Part shown: in pieces, positions 6,027 to 12,559 of the stretch
How the letters are laid out: each line of letters starts with the position of its first letter
How positions within the stretch are numbered: the stretch's first letter is position 1
From: JAHJEM01 sp043805315
GTDB lineage: Archaea > Nanobdellota > Nanobdellia > Woesearchaeales > JAHJEM01
Reading direction: 5' to 3'
Assembly: GCA_043805315.1 (NCBI GenBank)
Contig: JAZDID010000140.1
Span: 1 to 18,451 of the forward strand
Length of the DNA stretch: 18,451 bases
Made by a program: the position numbers and the translations under genes
Notes under the pieces: model-generated
The model's database searches: none
What the model was told of the DNA's origin: nothing
The model's input: the letters and a program-made list of their open reading frames with translations, nothing else

Positions 6027-8207
6027 TCAGAGCTGCGCATACTTCAGCAGGAGCGAGTTGGTCACCACGTTGACTGAGGAGAGGGCCATGGCCACGCCCG
6101 CGAGTACTGGCGAGAGCAGCCATCCGGTGGAGGGATAGAGCGCGCCCGCTGCGAGCGGTATCAACGCCACATTATAGAAGAGCGCCCAGAAGAGGTTCTG
6201 CTTGATCTTGCCCATGGTCTGCTTGGAAAGCCTGATTGCCCGCGGCACATCAAGAAGGTCATTGTGCATGAGGATGACATTTCCCGTCTCCATGGCGACG
6301 TCCGTCCCCGATCCCATGGCGATGCCGATGTCTGCCTGGGCAAGTGCTGGCGCGTCATTGATGCCGTCGCCCACCATGGCCACCTTGCCCTTGGCCTGCA
6401 ATCTCTTGACGTATGCTGCCTTGTCCTGAGGAAGCACTTCTGAAAAGACGTTCGATGCAGGGATTCCGGCCTGAGCTGAGATGGCCTTTCCTGTGCGCTC
6501 ATTGTCGCCAGTGATCAAGTAAACGCCCAGGCCCATCTCCTGCAGCTGGCTGATTGCTTCCTTCGAGGTTTCCTTGATGGTATCGGCAACAGCAATCAGG
6601 CCGAGGGCGTGCGTGTCGGCAAGAATCATAACAGTCTTGCCTTGCTCTTCAAGCTCGCGCACCTTTTTCTGCTGGACAGCATTCAACTTCACCCGCCTCT
6701 GCGCCATGAGCTTGCGGTTCCCGAAATGATAGGCCTCTCCGTCGATCTTTCCTGTCACGCCATGGCCTGGAATGGCAGAGAATCCGACGACTTTCTTGTA
6801 TGGCTCTTTGGCTTTCTGCAGGATTGCCTCAGCGAGAGCGTGCTCGGATTGCTTCTCCAGGCTCGCCGCAAGGGAGAGCACAGAATCTTCTGTTCCTTTG
6901 AACGCAATGAGGTCTGTGACTTCTGGCCTGCCGTTCGTAATCGTGCCTGTCTTGTCGAAGAGCACGCATCGCAGCCGGTGGGCTGTCTCGAGCGCGTCGC
7001 CGCCCTTGATGAGGATGCCGTGCCTCGCGCCCTTGCCGGTACCGACCATAATTGCTGTCGGCGTGGCGAGGCCGAGGGCGCAAGGGCAGGCAATCACCAC
7101 CACGGCAACAGCAGTCAACATCGCGAAAGAGAAGGTCTTGCCGAAGGCGAAGTACCACAGCCCGAAAGTCAGGAGTGCAAGTCCGATGACGATCGGAACG
7201 AAGTATGCGGATATCACGTCAGCGAACTTCTGGATGGGTGCCTTCCTGCCTTGGGCTTCCTGGATGAGCTTGATGATATGGGCGAGGGTGGTGTCCTTGC
7301 CAACTTTGGTCGCTTTGAAGGCGAAGCTGCCGTTCTTGTTTATCGTGGCGCCGAAGACGGTGTCGCCTTTCTTTTTTTCCACCGGAATGCTTTCGCCGGT
7401 GAGCATGCTCTCGTCTACAGAGGAAAGTCCTGAGAGGACGATGCCGTCCACTGGAATCTTCTCGCCTGGCTTGACGATGATGCTGTCGCCGACGAGGACA
7501 TCGTCGATGGGAACGCGTTGTTCCCTGCCTTTCCGCAGGACGAGCGCGGTCTTCGGCGAGAGCCCCATGAGCTTCCTGATGGCGTCTGACGTTTTTCCCT
7601 TGGCGCGCTCCTCCAGGTACTTGCCGAGGATGACAAGAGTGATGAGGATGGCCGAGATCTCAAAATACTGCTCCATCATTCCTGCGATGAAGACAAGGTA
7701 GACGCTGTAGAGGTAGGCCGCGCTCGTGCCGATGGCGATGAGGGTGTCCATGTTGGCTGTCTTGTTCTTGAGGGCGACCCCCGCGCCCTGGTAGAATTGT
7801 TTGCCGACGATGAACTGCACGGGCGTCGCGAGGGCGAAGAGGATGTACTGTTTGTATGGGATGTCGATGGAGAGCCACATGAAGACCATGCCAATGAGGA
7901 ATGCCGGGATGGTGAAGAGGAGGCTGAAGGTGAAGAGCTTCTTGAGGCGGACGCGTTCCTTGATCTGCCGCTCTTCCATTGCCGCGAAGTCATTGCCTTG
8001 CGAAGGGAGTGCGCCGTAGCCGCGCTTCTCGACTGCAACGATGAGCGCTGCTTCGGTGATGGTATCATCGTGCATGACGAAGGCTGTCGCCGTAGAGTAG
8101 TTGACGTTGGCTTCCTGCACGCCAGGTGTCTTCTGGAGCGATCTTTGCACGAGACTCGCGCAGCTGGCGCAGTGCATCTTGGTAATCTGCAAGTTGGTTT
8201 CTTTCAT
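6027..8207 (-). CDS. copA: Cu+-exporting P1B-type ATPase
   Basis: About 726 residues from Met at 8207; in-frame starts at 8225, 8228 and GTG 8252 would add 6-15 residues outside the fold. Residues here are counted from 8252. One HMA domain has MHCASC (Cys 28, 31). Eight TM segments are expected, with TGES (285-288) actuator, CPC (389-391) transport site, DKTGT (433-437) phosphorylated Asp, SEHA (469-472; usual SEHP with Pro changed to Ala, His kept), TGD (581-583) and GDGINDAP (628-635). YN (693-694) in TM7 and M-x2-SS (722-726) in TM8 are the Cu+ (P1B-1) signature. It exports Cu+ from the cytosol using ATP. It lies downstream of the copZ, HMA-membrane and cupredoxin genes on the same strand. 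A TATA-like CATATAAC (8269-8276) suggests an own start near 8246. Confidence 0.96.
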   Translation of the reverse strand: MKETNLQITKMHCASCASLVQRSLQKTPGVQEANVNYSTATAFVMHDDTITEAALIVAVEKRGYGALPSQGNDFAAMEERQIKERVRLKKLFTFSLLFTIPAFLIGMVFMWLSIDIPYKQYILFALATPVQFIVGKQFYQGAGVALKNKTANMDTLIAIGTSAAYLYSVYLVFIAGMMEQYFEISAILITLVILGKYLEERAKGKTSDAIRKLMGLSPKTALVLRKGREQRVPIDDVLVGDSIIVKPGEKIPVDGIVLSGLSSVDESMLTGESIPVEKKKGDTVFGATINKNGSFAFKATKVGKDTTLAHIIKLIQEAQGRKAPIQKFADVISAYFVPIVIGLALLTFGLWYFAFGKTFSFAMLTAVAVVVIACPCALGLATPTAIMVGTGKGARHGILIKGGDALETAHRLRCVLFDKTGTITNGRPEVTDLIAFKGTEDSVLSLAASLEKQSEHALAEAILQKAKEPYKKVVGFSAIPGHGVTGKIDGEAYHFGNRKLMAQRRVKLNAVQQKKVRELEEQGKTVMILADTHALGLIAVADTIKETSKEAISQLQEMGLGVYLITGDNERTGKAISAQAGIPASNVFSEVLPQDKAAYVKRLQAKGKVAMVGDGINDAPALAQADIGIAMGSGTDVAMETGNVILMHNDLLDVPRAIRLSKQTMGKIKQNLFWALFYNVALIPLAAGALYPSTGWLLSPVLAGVAMALSSVNVVTNSLLLKYAQL

Positions 8208-8236
8208 GATCGTGGCGTTTTCCATCATGTATACTG

Positions 8237-8268
8237 GTACTATCGTGTGCACGTATCTGTTCTATCGT
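8237..8268 (-). promoter_or_regulatory. Direct repeat in the copA promoter region
   Basis: GTACTATCGT (8237-8246) and GTTCTATCGT (8259-8268) match at 9 of 10 positions, with starts 22 bp apart, next to the TATA-like element at 8269-8276. This position suits a metal-responsive regulator site; no known consensus is matched. Confidence 0.3.
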
Positions 8269-8403
8269 TATATGCTGTTCGTAAGATGATGTTTGTATCG
8301 TCTATTTCTCACCATATATGTTCTGCTGCTATTCGGCAAATATCCCTGGAAAGGCGTTCTGTGCTGTTGAATGCTGTTCCTATTTTGCGCTGGAGATTCC
8401 TGT

Positions 8404-8919
8404 TCATCGCATCCCGCAACCACAACCCCTGCCAGCTGTTCCGCAGCTCCCTCCTGCTTTCGCCTGCTGGGTGGTCGCTCCCTGCGAAGTGGTTGTGGGC
8501 GAAACCTGCTCGAAAGACCCGCTTCCGTCGTCGATGACGTCGAAGGAACCCTGGCCCATGCCCATCGAGCAGCTCATCTGGATCGTTCCTGTCCTGTCTG
8601 GAGTGAACATGATGACATTGTCTGCGTCGCTCACCTGCTGTCTGACATTGAATGCAGGGATAACGATGCTGCGCATGCATCCGGTGACAGTCTTCAAGTC
8701 AATCTCCATCCGTGCCGGCACGCCAACTTTCAGGGTCGAAGGTGAGAGGATGTACTGGTATCCTTGCATGCGCACGTTCACGTTCTGGACCTCATCTGTT
8801 GTACGCTGTTGTGTCCCAAGTTCCTGCGCTTTCGTGCCCAGGCCCAAGGCAAGCATGGCGATGACAAAGATGATGATGACAACTGCTGTTCCGATGATGA
8901 TTGTTTTTCCAATGTTCAT
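8404..8919 (-). CDS. Membrane-anchored cupredoxin, CupA-like copper chaperone
   Basis: 171 residues. The N-terminal TM anchor (5-28) points the rest outside. The cupredoxin-like domain (about 44-130) contains TVTGC (C81) and MSCSMGM (C117, M119, M121). The C...C-x-M-x-M set with a spacing of 36 residues matches the binuclear Cu(I) site of Streptococcus pneumoniae CupA (Cys, Cys-x-Met-x-Met), recalled from the literature. A Ser/Thr/Gln linker (133-155) leads to a Cys-rich tail, SCGTAGRGCGCG (C159, C166, C168), which could be an extra soft-metal site. The SD AGGAGGT overlaps the end of the preceding HMA-membrane gene, 4 nt away, so the two are co-translated. Likely role: take Cu(I) outside the membrane and pass it to or from CopA or the HMA-membrane protein. 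Confidence 0.8.
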   Translation of the reverse strand: MNIGKTIIIGTAVVIIIFVIAMLALGLGTKAQELGTQQRTTDEVQNVNVRMQGYQYILSPSTLKVGVPARMEIDLKTVTGCMRSIVIPAFNVRQQVSDADNVIMFTPDRTGTIQMSCSMGMGQGSFDVIDDGSGSFEQVSPTTTSQGATTQQAKAGGSCGTAGRGCGCGMR

Positions 8920-8923
8920 GTGC

Positions 8924-9844
8924 TCAACCTCCTAACAAGACAGACCGTGGTCCGTATGCGATGATTGCGATCAACACTGCAGTGGCGATGATCGACAGTG
9001 AAGCGAATGTCATGAAATCCGTCGACCTTCTGGTGAGCTCTTTCTGTCCCTGCACATGCTGGATGAACATGTACGACAAGCCTCCGAGGATCAGGACATT
9101 GATCACCATGAAGAATGGCATAAACCACAGCAGGTGGTCATTGAACATCATCACGCTGATCATCGGCCCCATCATGCCTCCCATCAGGCCCGCCATCATG
9201 CCTTCCATCACGCCCATGATGCCGCAGCACTTTCCCATCAGCGCGCCGATGCCGACGCCAATGAGCATGCCGGCGAGCGAGCCGATGAAAAATCCATTTG
9301 TAGCGCCGATGATAACACCAAGCATCATGCCTGCCTGCATGCCGAAGGTCATGCCGATCATCATTCCCACCATGTGGGTGATCTTCGCCCTGTAGGAGAG
9401 TACGTGGAAGACCGCTGTCCCTAATGCGACGATACTGATGTTCAGGTAGAACAGCCACCAGCTGTAGTTGAGGAAAAAGCCGGGAATAGTCTTCAGAATG
9501 CCGAAGTATGCTATGGTCTCGAGCAGAGAAAGGATGATGAAGCCATAGACCGCATACCTGATTGCCTTGGTCTCAATACGGTATTTCTCCGTGTTCTCCT
9601 TGAAATCACGCATCTGCTCTTTCAGTGTCTTATGCTCAATCGGATCAAGAGAGGCGCGATAGCCAAGGCCTTTGATGACTGCGGTCAACCTCTCCGGCTG
9701 AGTCAGAGCTTCGTCAAAGCCTATCGTGACTTCCTGGTCTCCGAAGTTCAAGGAATGCACTCCTTTCGCGCCATTGAACCGTTTCCTGATCAAGCGCACA
9801 CAGCTCTCACAAGAGATGTCCGGCACATATATTCTTGTTTCCAT
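8924..9844 (-). CDS. HMA domain fused to a Met/Gly-rich multi-pass membrane domain
   Basis: 306 residues. Residues 1-68 are an HMA (CopZ-fold) domain with SCESC (Cys 12, 15). A charged linker (69-92) follows. The membrane part has TM segments at about 97-119 and 127-150, a Met/Gly-rich block (157-234) long enough for three helices, then about 240-262 and 278-298. The block holds about 19 Met in 77 residues, in repeats such as GMMIGMTFGMQAGMMLG, plus KCCG (C206, C207). Met and Cys side chains bind Cu(I), and Gly every 4 residues packs helices tightly. I do not recognise a named transporter family. It starts immediately after the copZ stop (TGA-ATG) and is followed 4 nt later by the cupredoxin gene, so a membrane copper-transfer or transport role is inferred. 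Confidence 0.8.
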   Translation of the reverse strand: METRIYVPDISCESCVRLIRKRFNGAKGVHSLNFGDQEVTIGFDEALTQPERLTAVIKGLGYRASLDPIEHKTLKEQMRDFKENTEKYRIETKAIRYAVYGFIILSLLETIAYFGILKTIPGFFLNYSWWLFYLNISIVALGTAVFHVLSYRAKITHMVGMMIGMTFGMQAGMMLGVIIGATNGFFIGSLAGMLIGVGIGALMGKCCGIMGVMEGMMAGLMGGMMGPMISVMMFNDHLLWFMPFFMVINVLILGGLSYMFIQHVQGQKELTRRSTDFMTFASLSIIATAVLIAIIAYGPRSVLLGG

Positions 9845-10033
9845 TCATGTCACCGTGTATCCTTCTTTCTTGATTGCGTCTTTTATCGTCATGTCGTCCA
9901 GTTCAGGAGAGACTTCGACAATGCCTTTCTTAAAGTCAGCCTTGACGTCCTTTGCTCCGAGATCCTGCAATGATTCTGCAATGAGCAATTCACAGGATTT
10001 GCAATGCATTCCCTTGACCTTGAATTTCTTCAT
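9845..10033 (-). CDS. copZ: Copper chaperone, HMA domain protein
   Basis: 62 residues from the ATG at 10033 (MKKFKVKGMHCKSC), a single ferredoxin-like HMA domain with MHCKSC (C11, C14), which carries Cu(I) in the cytosol to partner HMA domains. An in-frame ATG at 10054 would add seven residues, but it falls inside the TATA region; a TATA box centred near 10060 places the transcript start next to 10033, so the shorter form is chosen (leaderless). It is the first gene of the copper unit, with zero spacing to the HMA-membrane gene. C-terminal sequence EGYTVT is normal for the family. Confidence 0.9.
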   Translation of the reverse strand: MKKFKVKGMHCKSCELLIAESLQDLGAKDVKADFKKGIVEVSPELDDMTIKDAIKKEGYTVT

Positions 10034-10054
10034 GCAACATGCAAAACCATGCAA
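10031..10054 (-). promoter_or_regulatory. Three TTGCATG repeats at the copper operon start
   Basis: On the minus strand TTGCATG occurs at 10054-10048, 10044-10038 and 10037-10031. They fill the space from the TATA box to the start codon, which is part of the last copy. Such clustering suggests an operator for a copper-responsive repressor. Confidence 0.45.
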
Positions 10055-10065
10055 GTATATATACC
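10054..10065 (-). promoter_or_regulatory. TATA box of the copper operon
   Basis: GGTATATATACT on the minus strand, centre about 27 bp before ATG 10033. Confidence 0.65.
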
Positions 10066-10361
10066 ATTCGCCGTGAAATGAATGAGCTGGAACGTTTACA
10101 ACCGAGGAATTCTCGTTCGGGAAGGTTTATAAGGCAATTTCCGAAATATTGTGCTCGGATCTCATTTTGTTATGTGCCCGCCCTCCACACCCTCCCGCGA
10201 CCTTGAATTGCTGATTGTACCCACCAGCCAGCCCCCACCATCCACCTCGGGCAACGTAGAGAAATAACGCATCAGGTCAATAGTACGTTCCAAGAACACA
10301 AAGTAATTCAGCCAGCAAGACAGTCAAAAACTTTATTAAGAAGCAACCCACTGTTACCTGC
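10066..10361. other. Gene-poor stretch with an unassigned TATA box and C-rich segment
   Basis: No convincing protein gene lies here. A good rightward TATA box (GTTTATAAGG, 10126-10135) would start a transcript near 10153 with no known product. Downstream is a C-rich segment (10174-10250). The only ORF there (ATG 10172 to stop 10267, 31 codons, Pro/Ser/Thr-rich, no SD) is not supported. ATGTGCCCGCCC (10172-10183) resembles ATGTGCCCACCC in the aIF6-prefoldin spacer. A small RNA is possible; no conserved RNA family is recognised. Confidence 0.35.
10331..10340 (+). promoter_or_regulatory. TATA box of the Nudix gene
   Basis: CTTTATTAAG, centre about 27 bp before the ATG at 10362; predicts a leaderless mRNA. 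Confidence 0.5.
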
Positions 10362-10775
10362 ATGGGTCACAGAAATGTCTCGGTGGCAATCATTTATACA
10401 GAGGATGGCAAACTCCTTTTCCAAGACAGGGACGGAATTGCGAAATTCGGAGAGAAATATGACTTTTTCGGCGGTGGCATTGAAGAGGGAGAAACACCGA
10501 AAGACGCGATACTGAGAGAATTAAAAGAAGAATTGGACTTTGATTTCAGTGACGTAAAAACATTTAAGACATATGAATATACGATTGATGAGAAAAACAG
10601 CAGGACATTCAATGTATTTATCATCAAAGTGCCAACATTGGATAAGATCAAGGTACTGGAAGGAAAAGGAGCGAAGACCTTCACCTATAAAGAAGCTCTC
10701 AAGCAAAAATTATTTCCTGGAGATCAGGTTATCCTAAAAGAATTTGGAAAGGAGAACGGATTCCTCAAGAATTAA
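10362..10775 (+). CDS. Nudix hydrolase
   Basis: 137 residues. The Nudix box runs from G38: G-x5-E44-x7-R52-E53-L-x-E56-E57-L-D-F. All Mg2+-binding and catalytic Glu are present; the last-but-one Gly of the consensus is Asp59. The N-terminal strand (NVSVAIIYTEDGKLLF) and the FFGGGIEEGE strand-loop are typical. Nudix enzymes cleave nucleoside diphosphates linked to another group (dNTPs, NADH, ADP-ribose, caps); substrate cannot be assigned from the box, and the small size fits a housecleaning type. The TATA box 27 bp upstream and the lack of an SD support a leaderless start. It is followed 108 bp later by eL41 with its own promoter. Confidence 0.92.
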   Translation: MGHRNVSVAIIYTEDGKLLFQDRDGIAKFGEKYDFFGGGIEEGETPKDAILRELKEELDFDFSDVKTFKTYEYTIDEKNSRTFNVFIIKVPTLDKIKVLEGKGAKTFTYKEALKQKLFPGDQVILKEFGKENGFLKN

Positions 10776-10849
10776 CCCGCTTGATCTCAGTATCAGTTGG
10801 CGCTCACATCTCCAGATTTGCCCTCTACATCCGAGCCGGTCACGCAAAC

Positions 10850-10858
10850 TTTATAAAC
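10850..10858 (+). promoter_or_regulatory. TATA box of the eL41 gene
   Basis: TTTATAAAC preceded by a short A-rich stretch, centre about 30 bp before ATG 10884. It supports the tiny ORF being a real gene. Confidence 0.6.
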
Positions 10859-10883
10859 CCCCTCAATTTTTCGAACTGCAACA

Positions 10884-10985
10884 ATGAAGCGAAGCTCACG
10901 CCGCTGGAAAAAGAAAGGCCAGATGCGCTGGAAATGGCAGCGCAAACGGATGAAGAAGGAAAAGCGCAAGAGACTGAAGAAGTAA
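10884..10985 (+). CDS. rpl41e: Ribosomal protein eL41-like (33 residues)
   Basis: 33 residues, of which about two thirds are Lys, Arg, Trp or Met. The last 20 (MRWKWQRKRMKKEKRKRLKK) follow the eL41 pattern M-R-x-K-W-x-x-K-R-M-x-x-x-K-R-K-R. eL41 is a single short helix at the ribosomal subunit interface. A 13-residue basic N-terminal part (MKRSSRRWKKKGQ) precedes this; Met14 (10923) would give the classic 20-25-residue form. The promoter geometry (TATA about 30 bp before 10884) favours the longer start. It lies just before the aIF6/prefoldin/FtsY region, where archaea often carry other small ribosomal proteins (eL39, eL31), neither of which is seen here. Function rests on composition and pattern, as the sequence is too short for strong homology. 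Confidence 0.7.
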   Translation: MKRSSRRWKKKGQMRWKWQRKRMKKEKRKRLKK

Positions 10986-11033
10986 ATTTCATTATTCTAC
11001 GCATTCGTGATATTCATTGTTCTTTGCTTTTGC

Positions 11034-11582
11034 TTATTCTTCGTTTTCTTCGTCTCTATCGTCCTCATATTTTTCTCTGTCATACTCTCCTTCATATAAT
11101 TCATCAGCAGAATACTCACCTTCAAAAGAGTGCATGTCGGCAATCTCCTTGACATCATAAAATCTCCTCATATCCTGCGGATGCATGACCCTGACTTTTT
11201 CGAATATCCTGCCCAATGCTGACTTGACAATGTCTTCCATGCCCAGATCTATGCCCAGGTGATACGCTTCAACAACATACCCTTTGTTGAGCAGCAGGCC
11301 GGCCATGGATTCCAGCAATGTTCTCCTATCATCCTCTTGCCCGCGGCCTTGGACTTCCTCTTCCAAATTTTCTTTCTCCGGGTCCCTGTACGCGTTTATC
11401 GCCATATTCATGATGCGTGGGTCATCTATCTTATTCGCGGCAAAATACATAACTGTAGGGCTTCTGCGGCAGCATTTTTCAAGAATGGAATTCTTGCCGC
11501 CTCCCCGCAATTCAGGAGGGATGCCAAGAAGAGGAATAAGCCTGAGCAAATCATCGATATGGCCGTTCAATACTGAATCCAT
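11034..11582 (-). CDS. Uncharacterised helical protein with acidic C-terminal tail
   Basis: 182 residues, not recognised. Residues 1-140 are predicted mostly helical, in antiparallel pairs: DDLLRLIPLLGIP, SPTVMYFAANKIDDPRIMNMAINAY, and TLLESMAGLLLNKGYVVEAYHLGIDLGMEDIVKSAL, giving the look of a small TPR/HEAT-like repeat protein. Residues 148-182 are strongly acidic (EGEYSADELYEGEYDREKYEDD). There is no signal peptide or TM segment, so it is cytosolic. An SD (GAGGGG) about 7 nt before ATG 11582 supports the start. It is convergent with eL41 (48-bp gap) and lies 88 bp downstream of the membrane-protein gene on the same strand, with its own TATA-like elements between. Confidence 0.7.
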   Translation of the reverse strand: MDSVLNGHIDDLLRLIPLLGIPPELRGGGKNSILEKCCRRSPTVMYFAANKIDDPRIMNMAINAYRDPEKENLEEEVQGRGQEDDRRTLLESMAGLLLNKGYVVEAYHLGIDLGMEDIVKSALGRIFEKVRVMHPQDMRRFYDVKEIADMHSFEGEYSADELYEGEYDREKYEDDRDEENEE

Positions 11583-11611
11583 GGTATTCCCCCTCAGATG
11601 AAATCTCTCTG

Positions 11612-11659
11612 TGTTTATAACAATTTCGATTTATAACTCTTCAGGAGTGGTTATAAAAA
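11612..11659 (-). promoter_or_regulatory. Cluster of three TATA-like elements
   Basis: On the minus strand GTTATAAA occurs at 11621-11614 and 11637-11630 (16 bp apart), and TTTTATAAC near 11650-11658. The two closer to the gene are placed to start transcription 8-25 nt before ATG 11582; the third suggests an alternative start. Confidence 0.4.
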
Positions 11660-11670
11660 GAGGATGTCAT

Positions 11671-12480
11671 TCATCTCTTTTTCTCCTGCCACAGCATCCT
11701 GACCAAGAACGCAAGAGTCATGACTGCAACGATGACAAACAGCCAGAACAAGACCAGAGTCACGGTGATGTCGCTGAGATACAGGCTCTGGCTAATATCA
11801 ATGATGTCCAGGCGCAATTCCTGCGAAGAGCCAATGATAAGGCCAGAGCAGACCATGAATAGGCTCTGGAATCCGATAGTCCCATTGAACCAGGCAGCAA
11901 GGTATTTCAATTTCTTCTTATCCTCATCCAGGTTAAGGGCATGATAGGTTTTCTTCGCAAGGTGGACCATATAGATAACGAGCAGGCTTCCCAGGACAAG
12001 GCTGAACAGGATGCCGCCGATGCTCGCAAGGCTCAAGGTGATGTTAGAGTTCTGGCCAAGATAGACGCACTTGGGAAACATGACCCCTTCCCTGGCGATG
12101 AATGTTCCCGGAAGATTCCCTGAGATAAGGCAGAAAAGCCAGTGGCCCATGACATGCATCATCCACGCAAGAATAAGATATACTGAGAGGAGCGAAGCGC
12201 TTATCGGCGCGATCAGGACAGGGATGAGCACGCCAGTGACCAAGGAGAAAAATAAGACTGAGAATTTCGGCTTCTGCAGCTTCTGCAAGAACGTCTCTTT
12301 TTTCACAGGCTTTCTCCGCTTAGCTTCCTCTGACTCCAATCTCAACTCCTTATAGATTCCTTCTGCATCAAAGAGCGAGAAATCCTCTTCCAAAAGCTTG
12401 TCAATGACCTCAGACTTCTCCTTTCCTTCCTCAATATCAGCCAGGAGTTCGCGGTGGAATTCTGAAGATAGCTTTTCCAT
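11671..12480 (-). CDS. Multi-pass membrane protein with an HxxGH S2P-like segment lacking Glu
   Basis: 269 residues. An acidic/basic cytosolic N-terminal region (1-72) is followed by about five or six TM segments (near 74-96, 98-118, 147-172, 195-217, 238-262). In the second, MHVMGHWLFCLISGN resembles the zinc-binding helix of M50 site-2 proteases (HExGH-x3-A-x2-G), but the catalytic Glu position is Val. It is either an inactive relative, a different metal site, or chance. No second-half LDG/NPDG-type motif is evident. The Asn-rich LGQNSNITLS loop may lie outside. The start is leaderless: TATA (TTTATAAA) 25-27 bp before ATG 12480. It is divergent from aIF6 over 79 bp with separate TATA boxes. 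Function unknown. Confidence 0.75.
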   Translation of the reverse strand: MEKLSSEFHRELLADIEEGKEKSEVIDKLLEEDFSLFDAEGIYKELRLESEEAKRRKPVKKETFLQKLQKPKFSVLFFSLVTGVLIPVLIAPISASLLSVYLILAWMMHVMGHWLFCLISGNLPGTFIAREGVMFPKCVYLGQNSNITLSLASIGGILFSLVLGSLLVIYMVHLAKKTYHALNLDEDKKKLKYLAAWFNGTIGFQSLFMVCSGLIIGSSQELRLDIIDISQSLYLSDITVTLVLFWLFVIVAVMTLAFLVRMLWQEKKR

Positions 12481-12501
12481 GAGAGTGTTTTGGGGATTTT
12501 G

Positions 12502-12511
12502 GGTTTATAAA
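12502..12511 (-). promoter_or_regulatory. TATA box of the membrane-protein gene
   Basis: Minus-strand CTTTATAAAC; centre about 26 bp before ATG 12480, giving a leaderless transcript. Confidence 0.6.
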
Positions 12512-12527
12512 GTTATTTTTTTCACAA

Positions 12528-12539
12528 CCTTTAAAAAAG
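12528..12539 (+). promoter_or_regulatory. TATA-like element of the aIF6 gene
   Basis: CCTTTAAAAAAG, centre about 26 bp before ATG 12560. It fixes the aIF6 start near 12560 rather than at upstream in-frame codons. Confidence 0.5.
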
Positions 12540-12559
12540 CATGGTATATCCTGAGAAAC

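Noticed and set aside
6609..7701. Plus-strand ORFs of 274 and 309 codons inside copA
   Set aside because: Antisense to a complete, motif-perfect CopA; no family resemblance and no promoter.
8309..8680. Minus-strand ORF overlapping the cupredoxin gene
   Set aside because: Out of frame with the cupredoxin gene, with no domain; the supported gene ends at 8404.
9138..9424. His- and Asp-rich ORFs on both strands in the Met/Gly block
   Set aside because: Frame shadows of the repetitive Met/Gly codons (ATGATG/GGCATG read as His/Ala/Asp).
10172..10267. 31-codon ORF in the C-rich stretch
   Set aside because: No SD, Pro/Ser/Thr composition dictated by C-richness, and about 45 nt from the only TATA box; listed only as part of the gene-poor region.
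10781..11152. 123-codon plus-strand ORF
   Set aside because: Overlaps the eL41 gene in another frame and the end of the 11034-11582 gene; composition is not protein-like and its start precedes the TATA box.
12398..12559. N-terminal extension of aIF6
   Set aside because: Antisense to the membrane-protein N-terminus, lies before the TATA element, and is not part of the conserved aIF6 fold.
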